Assembly (NCBI GenBank): GCA_027946555.1 | Contig: JAPEVC010000018.1 | Location: 177,113 to 241,112, forward strand | Direction of reading: 5' to 3' | DNA length: 64,000 bases | Source: Gnomoniopsis sp. IMI 355080 | Taxonomy: Eukaryota > Ascomycota > Sordariomycetes > Diaporthales > Gnomoniaceae | Shown: one piece after another, positions 11,181-21,661 of the stretch | Layout of the letters: every line of letters begins with the position of its first letter | How positions within the stretch are numbered: the stretch's first letter is position 1 | The notes under the pieces: model-generated | The model's input: only the letters and a program-made list of their open reading frames with translations | What the model was told of the DNA's origin: nothing | The model's database searches: none | Position numbers and translations under genes: made by a program

Positions 11181-12138
11181 ATTGCAGAAGGAATGTGGGG
11201 GATACAGGATGATCGAAGGGATATTTCGACCACTAGGTGTGCTAGCAATGGTGCGACGTAAAGCTGTGAGATGGAACATGCCTCTTTGAGAGGACGTGGA
11301 GATTGTGGCTTGAAGGGTCGACAGATTATGGCATGAGGCATGGACTATCATAGATGGAGAGGGGGGTAATGCGCTGCGGTGATTGTCTTTGAGATTTCGT
11401 GTGCAGTCCCCGTTTGACTTTCTTGACAAGCCTGCACGATGACTTAACGCATAACCGAGAAAAATGTGCACGCATCATAGCCAAGTAGAAGGTATATATG
11501 TTGCATACTGTGGGCACCTATTATCGATGATAGATGGCAAAAATTGAGCCTCTCAAACTACAGTCCGTAGGGTTGAGTTGATGGCGGAAAGACGGGTCTC
11601 GAAAATTGCATTTAATGGTGATGATTTCGTTCGTAATTCGACTTAGTGTGGCTGACACTCTTACAACTCTGCGATAGTGGGACAGGGAAAGATTGCGAGA
11701 ACAAAGCATGAGTGTTGACCAATTAGGTCGTGTAAATCTATTAGTACATCCCCTACGATGTCCCGTTCGTTCCAGACGCTCTATACATGAAAATGGATCC
11801 ATTTTGTTGGATGTACATGCTGTGATTCATAACCCGGGCGATGCCATAGCCCAATACAAATCCGAAACTCCCGCACCAAGGAAAACACAAAAGTCTTGCC
11901 CCTAACCTTTCGTAAAAGTTCAGACCGATGGGGTCAAGCTGAGCTCGATCCGGTCCGTACTGTAATGTCGACAATTTTGGATCGTATGTGCAAGTCTGCT
12001 GAATGAGACTTGATCCAGCTCTGCTAGAGAATGAATGCGAAGACACTCGCACATGCCATATTTTTTTTCAAAGAATTGGAGTTTCCCATCAGGCGCCCGC
12101 TCGTTGGCACTGTGATGATTTTCAAAACATGATGCAGT
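11181..12138. other. intergenic, AT-richer spacer
   Basis: Between the pseudogene and the 3' end of the SIS-CBS gene. No coding signal that I can support. Confidence 0.4.
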
Positions 12139-13758
12139 TTAGGCCGTGATATCCAAGATCGCCGATGCTTCCATGACGCCTATCACCTCACCACTGTCGA
12201 CTACCGCGACGATGGAGTCCGGCGCACACAAGTCCTCGTCATCCTCAAGGCCTCCTGGCGCCGCCATGTTGCTTCGGAGCCACTCCCCCGCAACCTTGAG
12301 CTGCGTCGTGGCGCCGAGAGAGATGAAGCTCGCGTGATTGACGGTCAGCCAAGGCATCGACGCCAGCTCCCCAGCCAACTCGGCCGAGTTCATCCGACGT
12401 ATCCTGCTGGGTGACACAATGGCATCGGTCCCCACGCGCAGCCAGCCCGTCTTGCACGTGTATGCCGCGCGAAGGACATCACCGCCCACAAGGGGCTGTG
12501 CGTCGTGGTGTAGGACGGAGATGTGGTCCAAGGGGATCATGACGTCTTTAACGGTGGATGGTCCTTTATACGTCTGACCAATGGCACCGCCCGGGTGATT
12601 GCGTCCAAAGACACCGGCCACGCCGCCAGTGCAGGGGTTGAGCTCCTGTGCACAGGTGAGGGCAAGCGCGTCGCCCACCGCGAGGGCCATGGTGGTGCTG
12701 GTCGTCGGCGCAGAGACACCGAAACTAACAGTCTCAGATTCGTGGATGGGTGCAGGAAGGAGGATGGTCTTGCCCTCTGCCGCACCCTCCCTCTGCTTCA
12801 CGACCTCGGCCTCCACGGTCCGCCCGGTGAGAACGATGAGAGGCAGGCTCAGATCCAGATGAGGCAACAGCAGTGCCAACTCGGGTGTCTTTCCGGAGAA
12901 GGTGATGAGCATCAGTGTGTCCTCGGGTCCAACGTGACCCAAGTCGCCGTGAAGAGCCTCCGTGGGGTGCATATAACTAGCATATATGGAGAGGGAGTTG
13001 AAGGTAGCGACAAGCTTGCGGGCAATGTGCCCACTCTTGCCAACGCCGATGATGACAAGCTTTCCACGTGGCCTGGACGTGATGGTTTCGACGGCAGCGT
13101 TGAAGGCTGACCGGGCTGCCGGGTCAGTTGCGTAGAAATCGGTTAGTGAGCTGAGAGAAGTGGCCTCCGTGTTGAGGACGTGGACTGCGCTTGAGAGCCG
13201 GTCATCGAAAAGTTGTGATGCGGATGAGGAAACGGAGCTGGGTACTGTGTCCTGGTCGCCGTAAATGGACGTTTTTGGTGTGGAAGGCGTCTCTGGGAGT
13301 GATGGGGAGGGGGGCAGCACATCATTGTCTAGGCTGAGCGCCTCGATTGGTGCGCACAGGTCGTCACTGGGTGTCACTGGCGAGGGAGGTGATGGCGGGG
13401 GAACAGTAGGCGCATGATGGGGCTGCCCCATGATGTACACGGCGCTGTTGTGGACTGGGCCTGCCATCTTGGCTGGTGATAATGAGATGTCGCGAATTGT
13501 CTTGATGTTAATGGAGGTTGGCACAAGCGATTCCACAGGCTCCAGCTCGGAATCTGAATATGTCGAATATCTTGAGGTAGTGGTAATAGTAGTAGGCCTA
13601 GTAATAATTGTTGTTGTTGATTGTGGTGTATCCTTGATATCGCTTTGTCCAATCCGCGGTTCCTGGTCCGGACCTCGGATACCCAGACAGGAAGTGAATA
13701 AGAATCGGTAGTAGTAGACTACAAGATGAAGCCAATGCTGGTGTGCGGTCAAAGGCAT
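12139..13758 (-). CDS. SIS-CBS sugar-phosphate isomerase (KpsF/GutQ-like)
   Basis: Single exon. Up to 539 aa from the ATG at 13758; a second ATG at 13467 (MAGPVHNS) gives 442 aa and may be the real start, because the extra N-terminus is Thr/Ser-rich and unconserved-looking. The SIS domain is plain: LVIIGVGKSGHIARKL, ASYMHPTEALHGDLGHV, LITFSGKTPEL, then STTMALAVGDALA and FGRNHPGG. This is the order found in D-arabinose 5-phosphate isomerases. The C-terminal third (TVKDVMIPLDHISVL, then ADG-like repeats) is a CBS pair that may bind a nucleotide. In bacteria the enzyme feeds KDO synthesis, a pathway fungi lack, so the substrate here is unknown. An N-terminal Pro/Ser-rich region of about 100 residues precedes the SIS domain. 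Confidence 0.85.
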   Translation of the reverse strand: MPLTAHQHWLHLVVYYYRFLFTSCLGIRGPDQEPRIGQSDIKDTPQSTTTIITRPTTITTTSRYSTYSDSELEPVESLVPTSINIKTIRDISLSPAKMAGPVHNSAVYIMGQPHHAPTVPPPSPPSPVTPSDDLCAPIEALSLDNDVLPPSPSLPETPSTPKTSIYGDQDTVPSSVSSSASQLFDDRLSSAVHVLNTEATSLSSLTDFYATDPAARSAFNAAVETITSRPRGKLVIIGVGKSGHIARKLVATFNSLSIYASYMHPTEALHGDLGHVGPEDTLMLITFSGKTPELALLLPHLDLSLPLIVLTGRTVEAEVVKQREGAAEGKTILLPAPIHESETVSFGVSAPTTSTTMALAVGDALALTCAQELNPCTGGVAGVFGRNHPGGAIGQTYKGPSTVKDVMIPLDHISVLHHDAQPLVGGDVLRAAYTCKTGWLRVGTDAIVSPSRIRRMNSAELAGELASMPWLTVNHASFISLGATTQLKVAGEWLRSNMAAPGGLEDDEDLCAPDSIVAVVDSGEVIGVMEASAILDITA

Positions 13759-16700
13759 CCAGGGTTGAAGGCGATCGTCGGTGCAGGTGTCTTTATCTTG
13801 AAGTCCACAAGAGTGATGGACTTCTGATCAGAATAGAAAATAATTATAGCGCCCGCCTCAGATATCGGGAAAGATATTGTGGAGCTGCGCCGCGTCAGGT
13901 CGCAGCTAGATGGTAGACAAGGGCTGATGATTCATAGGCAACGTCCAGGATAGGAATGTCAGAGAGCGACCGGGGGCAGGTGCCTTGATCTCTTCACAAA
14001 GAGAAAGGAGTGCCCATGGATGGGGGTTGGTGGATGGAGATTACGGAGTGCGTTGAGGAGATTGAGAGGCCAGATCGATGGCGTCTGCTATCCTCCTGTC
14101 TCGCGCTTGTCTTGAGTCAAGTTTGAGGATCCCAGGAAAAGACAAAGGTCCTGGATGGACGGGGTGCATAGATAGTACAACGTGTGGACACCGGCAGACC
14201 GCGGAGACCAGGGGAGCTAGAGTCGGGACGGCGACACTATGGAGTCCGAATGGACCTGTTGACGCCTCGATTGGACTTGCGGAACGCCTACCTAGGTACT
14301 GGACAATGGCGTGGACCGGGGCCGGAACCGATACATGAACAGACAGCAAGCAGCATTGCCCGTTTCAACGATATGGATCCCTATCTTATAACAACAAGCA
14401 TCGAGCCAGAGCTGACGGAGGAGACTAACAGACGATGGACGATGGCTTTGGGCATAGCTGGTCGGATCGTGGGCGGGCACCATTGCACTGACGCTCGCTG
14501 GCTTGGTCGGAGCTTACCAAAACTTTCCCATGACGCTTCCAGAATAGTAACTTCTTGCGTGATCTGTAATCCAGGCAGTCTTGATGATGAACCCTCCCCT
14601 CCTTTCCCCCCCGAAGAAGCTTCCGCCAGCAGGAAACGACATCCATGCAGTAGGGCCCACCGGGATGCTCGGCATATCGGCAGGGATCAAAGGATCTGAC
14701 AAAGAGGATCCCGGTATCAATGAGGCTCCGAGGTAAAAAGGAAAAGAAAAGGGTACTACGCAGCATGAGAGTACCGGGGTACCTGTGCGAGGGCGTGGGT
14801 GGATAGGCTGGATGGGCCGACAAGATGACGAACAAGACGTGCGCCGTATAGCATGCCAAGCATGTACACGCGCTGCCCAAAAAAATAAAAAATGTATGAA
14901 TCATGATGTCCAACCTCTCCACATACAAGCTTCGCTTACATAGTACAAGCAAAGCTCGTAAAGTTTATGTCTTGCAAGATGATATTGCCGAGCCCATTGA
15001 GATGCCTAGGGCAATCTGTACAATGCAATGTACTATCTTTACAAATTCAATTGCGTGGCATTCCTCAGCCAAGGGATTTTTTTAGTGCCATTGTTTACTT
15101 CTCCTCACGTTGATTCAAAATGGTCTTCTCTGTGGCTTCTAGAAAGCTCTGCCGGGCAGGCTCTGTGCCGTATGGAGATGGGACCCGATAAACCGAGACA
15201 ATGTATCCGCTTTGGGAGTCGGCGTTTGCAGTAGTCAAAGTATGAACGACGCCCGGTCGTATTCCGTTCTATAACTCCGGAAGTACTACTATGATGTAGA
15301 GAAGACTACCTGGCACCGTTTTTGGCAAAGCTGTTCAAGCCAGCCCTCGGATTGTCGTGATCCAGGGACGAAGTTTGCGTGATGGTGCACTAACATGTGT
15401 CTGCGGCGCATTGCAGTGGAAATTGGTAGCACGCCGGTACGTAACTACACGAAGGTAAGGTTAAATCTCACTCCCACACCCACACACACACATTGACCCC
15501 TGGGGTGCAACCTTCAGCCTCAACGCTGCTAGGACACGACCGACGCAGGGGCCCCCTTATCAGAGACCAGCCCATCCACTGCTTTATCGCACGTGCTTGC
15601 ACACACATGCAAGACACCTCGCCGTGTGGCTCGTGCCACCAACACAGCATTGCAATTCCACACATACAATTCCCGCTGTGCGCCGCTGTGCGGAAGGTAT
15701 TAGCCTTCTACCAGCAGCCGAGCAGCCATTGACCCGAAATTTGCCGAAATTGCTGTCCACCAGTTGATGCGAAATGCAGAATGCTACTCTAGTACGGGCT
15801 ATGGGCAGCAATAGACTGCGATGCGCGATTGTGGTCGGACCTAGCCGGAAATCCCGAATCGTTGGACATCGATTCGTCGCTCTTGTCACCGGAGATTTCA
15901 TACGTAACGCTAATTAGGCGACCCGATGCCCTGGAAAGTTCGACTGCAAAAAAGAGTCTTTCGGGATGTGGCTTAAAAATGCAACTTTCGGGTTGAACCG
16001 TTACAATCCAGTCCAACACGCCCGTCTTGCGTCTCTAGCTGCACGTGCGATGTTTCGTGCTGGCGGGGCCCTCGTTAGAGCTCGAGACCACCCCTGGCCC
16101 CAGGCGCAGACCTGGCGACGATCCTGAAGCGCCGCGGTGATTTTCGTTTCGATATTCGCTTGCGCGGGACGTTTGAACATTGCGGTTAAATTTTCTTGTT
16201 TTTAAAAAAAGAAGTCCCCTATATGCAGCCTGTCGATCGTGGGTGCGTGGGGGGCCGCCCCTATGGCCAAGCAAACGTGGCCGAGACGAACTGCTTTCGG
16301 CAGCCTGGGCGATGGCTAAACATACTATTCATGTGTAGCATGACATGTTTATGTCTGTGACCTGGCCAAGAGATCGATCCTGTCAATTGGATGCGCGGAT
16401 CGATATTGTATATGAGAAGAGCGAGTTCCTGGCACAATGCCCGTCGCCCCTTTACTGTCTTCGATATAGCAATTCATTACAGCTTGGTCTGCCGTTCTTC
16501 AATACACCGTTTTTCTTTCTTTACCCTCTCCCCAAGAAACACAAGCGAATCCATGAAGCAGGCGCCCACACCCACATGTCGGGGATGCATAGGAAAACGA
16601 CCCGGGCGCTGCACGCGCCAAGGTCCCGCACACCCAAAACGTCCACTGCAGAAAACAGATCGCGCCATCAATGTCAGAGATAAACGACGTCTTCAAAGGC

Positions 16701-18610
16701 AGGCCCTTTTTCTTTTGCGCGTGTGTGTGAGAGAGAGACAGGCGATTGTGCGATCTGTCACAAGAACCTGCGCATTGGGGCCGTCGCAGCGTGTTCCATC
16801 TTTGCGCTGTTTCGCAGAGATCAAAATGTCGAGGGATAAACCACTTTCCAATGGGCTGTTTGGCGCGCGGGTGTAGCAACGGTCCTGGACTAACGATGAC
16901 GCGGCTGTGAAAATCTCGACAGGGAACCGTCTTACAGCAACCAGAACTTGTGGCCATTTGCCATGTGCTGAAGCAACATTGTCTTCGAAGCATGAGGTCG
17001 ACGCTGTCTGGAGAGAAAGTGAATCCTGTCGATCTATCTTTATGGGTGGAATCTGGGGTAAAGCCATCCCGGTTGTCATAAGTGCTCCCACCAGCGTCCA
17101 GGAGCTTTCGAATACGACTGAGTGCCCCGAGCATCCTTCAGGGACGAAGACTTCGCCAGGTGCTCCAGATACCGCCCTTGAGTGACGACTGTTCCATGGT
17201 ATAGACATGCGAGGTCTTCCTCGGAGCTCATCAGCAATAGGCATGCTGAGCCAAGTTGGACATCTTTACATTGGCAAACTGGCCACCAACGACTGGTAAT
17301 CTAAGACACGGTGCTGTATCCCTTCTCGCGAAGGAGCCCGTAGACGGGTTCTGCTCAGTTGCATCGCATCATTCAAGGGACTGGTACTGTCATGGCCTGG
17401 CCCACACTTTCCAAGAGCACAAGTAAGGTACGTAGGTACCCGCCCACATTCCCGGAGATCGCATGGATGAACAGAATCCTAGCGGAGCGACCATTGCAAT
17501 TAGACCTGCCTAGCACTGAGATTCGGATTTTTCCACACCATCAACGTATGTATATTGTCATGGACCTTCAAATAGTTGGGTAGAATAGAGTCCGGCCCAC
17601 GCTGTCGACGGAGTGGCACTCCTGTGGGCGTCCGGAGCATTCCTCATCAGACCCATCCTCTGCGCTGTTCATCTCCGACGCTCTCCTGTCCATGAGCTCC
17701 GCCAGCTCCCCGGACTACACAGACATCGGGGCTGCAGGGCTCTTCGGCCCTTCCCATGATACGTGATGCATTCCAAGACGCGCTGACTGCAAGGTGGTTT
17801 TTCTTCCTGGCGGAGAGTTCGATAAGAGGCTCCAGCTGCGTGGTTTCCGTACACGTGTTTCAATTTCGGCAATGAAGGGTGGCCCTGAGACGAAAGGCAC
17901 ATCGACAGAAATAGGAGAGGCATGGTGTGGCGATTCGGCCATTCTCCAGGTGTGTGTAGTGACAAGGCTGGAAACCTCATGACAGGAGACAAGCATCGGC
18001 AGGGATGGACAGGGGACTTGAAAAAACAGTTCAGACGGTTGCATCGCTGATGCCAAACAGGTTGAACCTCGCTAATAAATGCAAGGTCGATCACAACCAG
18101 TAAACCGAGGAAAAAGCATGATGTTTCAACATGGAAAACTTGGATTGGGTGGGTATCCTATGCTCCCTTCCATTGTCTCAACCGCGATTGCACTGACGAA
18201 TTGACGATGGCAGTTCGCGCGTCTTTCCAACAGCGTCGGGTTTTCAAACGCATACCAAATGCTGGCCAATTTCCCGATTGAAACTCTCCCCAACATTTAC
18301 ATTACCAATATGAGTGAAGATCGCCTGCCTTACCATGCAATCATGCTAGCAAACGTGAAGCTGATCCGACACATATGCAAGAGTATAGTGTATGCGACAT
18401 ATAGAGATGTTTGGAAAACCTGGGGATACTCAGGTTGGGTGGATGTGTCCGCTGCACCTGAAGAAGCTTTGCACAACGTGCTTGCAAAGCAGGCCACATT
18501 GCTATCGCGGCTCTTGATGCTCGTCTCGCATTGTTGCAGCGTCACCACAGACTCGCACTCATGACCTATTGATCGGTTCGAATCGTGTTCCTAGTCTGCT
18601 GGTCTGTCGT
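13759..18610. other. gene-poor stretch of about 4.9 kb
   Basis: Open frames here are short, overlap on both strands and resemble no family I know. Minor features are a GT/GA microsatellite near 16720-16740 and GGTACC/TACGTAGGTA words near 17430. I cannot exclude a small or many-exon gene. Confidence 0.4.
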
Positions 18611-19906
18611 TCAAGCATCTTCATCGTCGCTGCTCTCGCTGTCTCCATCGCTACCCGAGTCGTCGTCATTCGCAACGGCTGCCCCGGAGTCCGATTCCGA
18701 TCCTGACGAGGAAGAGCTACTGGAAGACGAATCGTTGTCATCTGGAGGGCCGGATGCAGTGTCCATATCTTCGTCTGAGTCGGAGTCAGACGATGATGAG
18801 CTGCTGCTGCCCGCGCTTCCTGCAGCAGCACCATCCTCGTCAGAGGAGGAGTCGGAGGAATCGGAGTCAGAGTCAGAGCTGGAAGAATCCGAGTCCGAGC
18901 TGCTGTCAGACCCAGCAGTTCTCAGCTTGTTTCTCCTCTTTGTCTTCAACTTGGGCCCTTCTTTGCCGTTGTCGGTACCGCCATTAGCCACAGGAACCTT
19001 AACTCTGGAGGAAGAGGCATTCGTCGTGACCGTGGCTGACATGTCTGTACTCTCTCCACTGTCTGAGGACTCCAGACTATCGACAATGTTCTCGGCGCGC
19101 ATGCGCTTGACCAACCGCTGCTGCACGTTCTTGTCGATCGTGCGCAAAACAAACTCGGCCTCGTCGAAGGAACGTTTCCCATTGCCATTGGAAGCTGGTC
19201 CATCCTTGATTTCGGCCTTCTGGTTCAGAAGCTCTGCCAAAAACTCTTCGTATTGCTTCTGCTTGTCTTCTGGGGCCTTGGTGCCTTCCGGGAAGCCGTT
19301 GATGCCGTCTTCCATGTCTTTTTTGATGACTTGCTTAGCTTGATCCACCAGTCTCTGTCGTGAAGCACCCTTTATGTCGCTGATGTACAGATAGAATGTG
19401 TCGATATCGGAAGAAGGGATCGCATCGCTGTCGTACAAGTGCTTGATGAGGAGGGTCTGATGATTCTTGTTGAACTTCCAGCTGTCGCGAGCCTTGTGCC
19501 ACGTTCTGAGGTACTCGACCACGGGTGTGAAGTCAAATGGTTGCTTCGGTGCTTGCGGTTTCGGAGCCTTCTTCTTCTTTGGCTTCTTGGGAGCAGCCTT
19601 CTTGGTATCTTGAGTGAACGAAACCCGCTTGGAGGGGGTGAAGTCGGAGTCGTCCCTGCGCGGTCGCTTGTTGTCCGGAGCAGAATATGAACCAGAAAAT
19701 TGCTTTCTCTTATTAAAAGGAGTACCGTTGTCGTAGCCGTACTGGCCTCCACCGTTGGAACTGGGCTGCTGCTGGCGGTAGCTGGGACGGGCTGCAAGAG
19801 GGGCGGAAGTTGTCGTGGTTTGCGAAACTGTAGAAACAGGGCTTCCATCCGTTGAAGCTCCCTTGAGCTTGAGACCCAATCGTTTCCAGGCGGGCACGGC
19901 AGACAT
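18611..19906 (-). CDS. WKF-domain nucleolar protein (C7orf50-like) with acidic Ser-rich tail
   Basis: Single exon, 431 aa. I start at ATG 19906 (MSAVPAWKRLGLKLK) because the five codons before it begin with TTG. Residues ~80-125 are Lys-rich and look like a nuclear signal. At about 125-195 lies the WKF domain (PF10180/DUF2373): VEYLRTWHKARDSWKFNKN, followed by LIKHLYD and FYLYISDIKGASRQRL. Residues ~295-431 are Ser/Asp/Glu runs like Nopp140/SRP40-type phospho-acceptor tails. Human C7orf50 is nucleolar and linked to rRNA work; a pre-ribosomal role is inferred. The gene diverges from the proteasome gene with about 650 bp between starts. Confidence 0.8.
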   Translation of the reverse strand: MSAVPAWKRLGLKLKGASTDGSPVSTVSQTTTTSAPLAARPSYRQQQPSSNGGGQYGYDNGTPFNKRKQFSGSYSAPDNKRPRRDDSDFTPSKRVSFTQDTKKAAPKKPKKKKAPKPQAPKQPFDFTPVVEYLRTWHKARDSWKFNKNHQTLLIKHLYDSDAIPSSDIDTFYLYISDIKGASRQRLVDQAKQVIKKDMEDGINGFPEGTKAPEDKQKQYEEFLAELLNQKAEIKDGPASNGNGKRSFDEAEFVLRTIDKNVQQRLVKRMRAENIVDSLESSDSGESTDMSATVTTNASSSRVKVPVANGGTDNGKEGPKLKTKRRNKLRTAGSDSSSDSDSSSSDSDSDSSDSSSDEDGAAAGSAGSSSSSSSDSDSDEDMDTASGPPDDNDSSSSSSSSSGSESDSGAAVANDDDSGSDGDSESSDDEDA

Positions 19907-20552
19907 GATGGGGAGGGGCAAGAAAAGGAGGGGAGGGAAGAAGATGAGGGTGTGTTCGGGTCGTGCAAAAGACGTGGTCGAGAAAGTATGGTCAGTGGTG
20001 GACCAGTGGAGGTTTGCGCATATAATCGAGACAGCCAGGACCAGTGGATTGGGGCTAGAGGGGATCCGGGCACAATCAGAACCGGCAACTCATGCAACGT
20101 AAGGCAAGATGCATGAATGTTGTTGGCCAACGTGGTGATTGGGCGCACGTTGGGCTCGATGCGTGTGGAAACAGGGAGAGGTCTGTATGTTGAAGTCTCA
20201 AATCATAATCTGGGTTTTTTTCTCCCAATTCCCATTGGGGACGGCCAAAAAAAAAAATACGTACCTCAGTGGTATCGATAACGGAGTGGGGCCTAGCGTC
20301 ACCGGCAGGCTAGGGACCGGGAACCTCACCACTGACTACCTCTACCTACCTACCTTTAGGCAAGCAGGTAGCTAACGCGTTCGTAGCTTCCCTGACACCA
20401 ACTTCATCGACCCGCCCACACCATTGCATCACAACATAACGAATCTAACGACCGTTTTTCTTCTTCTCGACCGCTACTGCACTCACAATTTCAACCAGAA
20501 TCTTGACGCTGCACTCGGTTCTCCCTGTCAAAACCAACGTCAATCCGTCAAG
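19907..20552. promoter_or_regulatory. divergent promoter of the WKF-protein and proteasome alpha1 genes
   Basis: The only spacer between two divergent starts. It holds a TACCTACC cluster near 20340-20355 and a pyrimidine-rich tract before the proteasome start. No TATA box is evident. Confidence 0.5.
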
Positions 20553-21661
20553 ATGTCGGGTATGTCCTGCGCCAGGCTAGGCTGAGTCGAGCAGAGCCCT
20601 TCTGACATTGACAGCATTATAGCTAACAACAACCTTTAAACAGGCAGCGCAGGCTTCGACAGACACATTACGATTTTCTCCGATCAGGGAAGATTGTATC
20701 AAGTCGGTACGACAAGCTTCCTAACCCAGTTCCTCCAGCCTCGAGCAACCCGCGATTCCTCGCAGTGTAAAGCATGCGTGACGGAAAGAGCTTGGTTTGT
20801 ACCATGGCGTCTGGGCTGACATTGGCCGCTTCTCCCAGAGTATGCCTTCAAGGCCATCACCGCAGCGAACATCATGTCGATAGGCGTCCGAGGCAAGGAC
20901 TGTGCCGTCATCCTGTCGCAAAAGAAGGTCCCCGTACGTTGCTCTACTTGTGTGCTGCACAGTTAGACCGAGAGCTGACAGGTCGAACAGGACAAGCTGA
21001 TTGACCCCTCCTCCGTTTCCCATATCTTCCAGATCTCGCCATCCGTTGGTTGCGTCATGACAGGGTCCATCGCAGATGCCCGGGCGTTCGCTCAGCGTGC
21101 CCAGGGCGAGGCTGCAGAGTTCAAATACAAGTACGGCTACGAGATGCCATGCGACGTCGTGTCGAAGAGGCTGGCGAACATCTCCCAAGTCTACACCCAA
21201 CGCGTAAGAAACTGAGGGCCCACATATGAACCAAAGTTGGCGCATGGACAATGCTGACAAGTGACTCTCCTCAGGCGTACATGCGCCCATACGGTGTCGC
21301 GACGACCCTCATATCACTAGACTCCGAACTTGGCCCCCAGCTGTACAAGTGTGATCCCGCCGGATACTACATCGGTTACAAAGGCACCGCTGCTGGCCCT
21401 AAACAGCAGGAGGCCCTCAACCACCTCGAGAAGAAGCTGAAGAACAAGGATTACGCTGAGGGATCATGGGAGGATGTGGTGGAGCTGGCCATTGGCACCC
21501 TCAGTTCGGTCCTGAGCATGGACTTCAAGAAAACTGAGATTGAGATTGGCATCGTCGGCGGCCCCCGAGCGGATGGAAAAGAGGGTTCCGAGGCGTCATT
21601 TCGTGTGCTGACGGAAGAGGAAATAGAGGAGCGCCTGCAAGCTATCGCCGAGAAGGACTAA
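20553..21661 (+). CDS. SCL1: 20S proteasome subunit alpha1 (alpha type-6)
   Basis: Five exons, 20553-20559 (seven bases only), 20644-20706, 20839-20933, 20991-21203 and 21275-21661, join in frame to 254 aa. The start MSGSAGFDRHITIFS and then GRLYQVEYAFKAI are the alpha-subunit N-terminal signature that gates the 20S core. YGYEMPCDVVSKRLANISQ and YTQRAYMRPYGV point to alpha1 (yeast Scl1) rather than other alpha rings. The C-terminus ends EERLQAIAEKD. This is a structural, non-catalytic ring subunit in nucleus and cytosol. The 7-nt first exon is supported because only it supplies ATG and the first Gly codon base. Length is normal. Confidence 0.95.

Noticed and set aside
14184..14952. Overlapping frames of about 170 residues on both strands
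   Set aside because: No family likeness, and the two strands are equally open, as in GC-rich non-coding DNA.
18560..18590. GGTTCGAATC, like a tRNA B box
   Set aside because: No A box at tRNA distance and no pairing acceptor stem on either strand.
18585..19343. 252-residue plus-strand Ser/Glu-rich frame
   Set aside because: Antisense of the acidic Ser-rich tail of the WKF protein.
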